Assembly: GCF_026213295.1 (NCBI RefSeq)
Contig: NC_079422.1
Coordinates: 1,336,250 to 1,400,249, forward strand
DNA from: Gadus chalcogrammus
Taxonomy: Eukaryota > Chordata > Actinopteri > Gadiformes > Gadidae
Direction: 5' to 3'
DNA length: 64,000 bases
The position numbers were made by a program, and so were the translations under genes. Position 1 is the first letter of the stretch. Each line of letters begins with the position of its first letter. Below the pieces are notes generated by a model. The model saw only the letters and a list, made by a program, of their open reading frames with translations, did no database searches and was not told the DNA's origin. Shown piece by piece: positions 63,057-64,000 of the stretch.

Positions 63057-64000
63057 CAGGGGCCGTATTCACAAAGGATCTTAGGGCTAAAAGTAGGTCC
63101 TAACTGGCGAATTTAGGAGTAGGCCTAACTCCTAAAAATAATGGGCGTGTCACTCTTAAATTTATGACTCCTAACTTTTTGCACTAAGAGCAATTCACAA
63201 AGTATTTTAGGATTAAAAGTAGCACCTAAGTCTAGGAGAGCTTAAAAGTCCTCAAGAGGACTCCTAACGCAGTAAGACCTATTCACAAAGAATCGTAAAA
63301 TGGCTGCGAGACGAAATGTTTTGGAGACAATGGAAGACTGTGAGTTGATGAAGAGATATAGGCCTAGGCTAAATCGTGAGGGTATTAAACTTGTTGTGGA
63401 GTTAGTGCGGGATGCAATAACATCCCCGACTAACAGGAATAATCTGATTAGATCCGAAATAAAATGTTCGGCCACACTACGTTATTTAGCAACAGGGGAA
63501 ATGCAACTTTGCAATGCCGACGATTTAAAAATATCGCAACCATCAGTCAGCCGTGCCATAAATCAAACAATCAACGCGCTCTCTAGACCACAGTTTATCC
63601 GGTTTCCTTTGGACATTCAACAATTACACAGGATCAAAGCCAACTTCATGGCAATTGCAGGCATGCCCGGTGTGGTCGGTGCTATTGACGGGACGCACAT
63701 AAAAATAATTGCGCCATCAAAAGATGAGGACGTGTTTGTCAATAGGAAGAAAGTGCATTGCATCAACACGCAGGTTGTTTTTGATGCAAATTTTAACAAA
63801 GCCTACTGGATGTTGTTGCAAAGTGGCCTGGAGCTACCCATGATTCGCGCATTTGAATGGAGAGCGGTCTGAGGCAGGTTTTTGAGATGTACCAGTTGGG
63901 TGTCACTTGCTGGGTGACAGTGGCTATCCCTGCAAGACGTGGCTCTTGACACCCTACCTCAATCCACAACCGGGAGCACAGTTGTATAACATGTAAGTGA
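63057..64000 (+). mobile_element. PIF/Harbinger transposon, left part, cut by window edge
   Basis: The left border is near GGGGCCGTATTCACAAAGGA (63058). The theme ATTCACAAAG-ATnnTAG followed by GG-TAAAAGTAG recurs at about 63068, 63191 and, shortened, at 63288, just before the transposase ATG. Such subterminal repeats are candidates for transposase binding (inference). The right end is beyond 64000. Confidence 0.8.
63300..63997 (+). pseudogene. HARBI1-like transposase, frameshifted
   Basis: The open part, 63300-63872, starts MAARRNVLETMEDCELMKRY. It contains a helix-turn-helix-like segment (LKISQPSVSRAINQTINAL) and the first catalytic Asp in GVVGAIDGTHIKI, as in PIF/Harbinger nucleases. From about 63805 the family pattern moves to other frames: VVAKWPGATHDSRI, then [13 protein letters not shown], then [19 protein letters not shown] with the second catalytic Asp. 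At least two frameshifts therefore break the gene, and the frame visible here ends with a premature stop at 63870. The third acidic residue would lie beyond the window. This copy should be inactive. Confidence 0.88.

Overview
The window looks like vertebrate nuclear DNA, almost certainly a ray-finned fish. The genes have many short exons with GT-AG introns, the proteins match vertebrate families, and the introns are packed with CA/TG microsatellites, minisatellites and small hAT, TTAA-flanked and Harbinger DNA transposons typical of teleosts. The very heavy (CA)n load would fit a gadiform such as cod, but that is a weak inference.

Three protein-coding genes are supported. (1) Positions 3744-41436, minus strand: a complete NBEAL2 (neurobeachin-like 2) gene. 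I could place 55 coding exons whose lengths and phases all join, giving a predicted protein of about 2820 residues. The order is N-terminal helical repeats, ConA/laminin-G-like domain, second helical-repeat block, Ser/Pro-rich linker, PH-BEACH, BEACH and C-terminal WD40 repeats. (2) Positions 43442-56033, plus strand: a complete ccdc12 gene (7 coding exons, 162 residues), a spliceosome-associated coiled-coil protein. It lies head-to-head with nbeal2 across about 2 kb, as the two genes are neighbours in mammals. (3) Positions 57422-59970, minus strand: the neck and C-terminal motor of a kinesin-14 most like KIFC3, tail-to-tail with ccdc12; its N-terminal exons were not found.

Layout: 1-2990, no gene recognised, one MITE with long inverted ends; 2990-3410, minisatellite; 3744-33188, nbeal2 exons 55 to 2; 33189-41385, 8.2 kb intron 1 with a 2.1 kb GTATAC-rich array, a higher-order minisatellite and a perfect 30-bp palindrome; 41386-43441, the nbeal2 start, three CA arrays and a triple 44-bp CCAAT repeat before the ccdc12 ATG; 44-55 kb, ccdc12 introns crowded with nested hAT and TTAA-flanked elements; 57.4-60 kb, kinesin; 60-64 kb, repeats, a second copy of the 47.5 kb hAT element in inverted orientation, and the left part of a decaying PIF/Harbinger transposon cut by the window edge.

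I see no new multi-gene system. The most unusual signal is that several nbeal2 exon-intron boundaries have themselves been tandemly amplified: minisatellites start exactly at the 5' splice sites of exons 16 and 31, one grows out of the pyrimidine tract of exon 49, and the edges of exons 23 and 28 are duplicated into the adjoining introns. Long TG tracts and poly-C runs also sit within a few bases of several splice sites.
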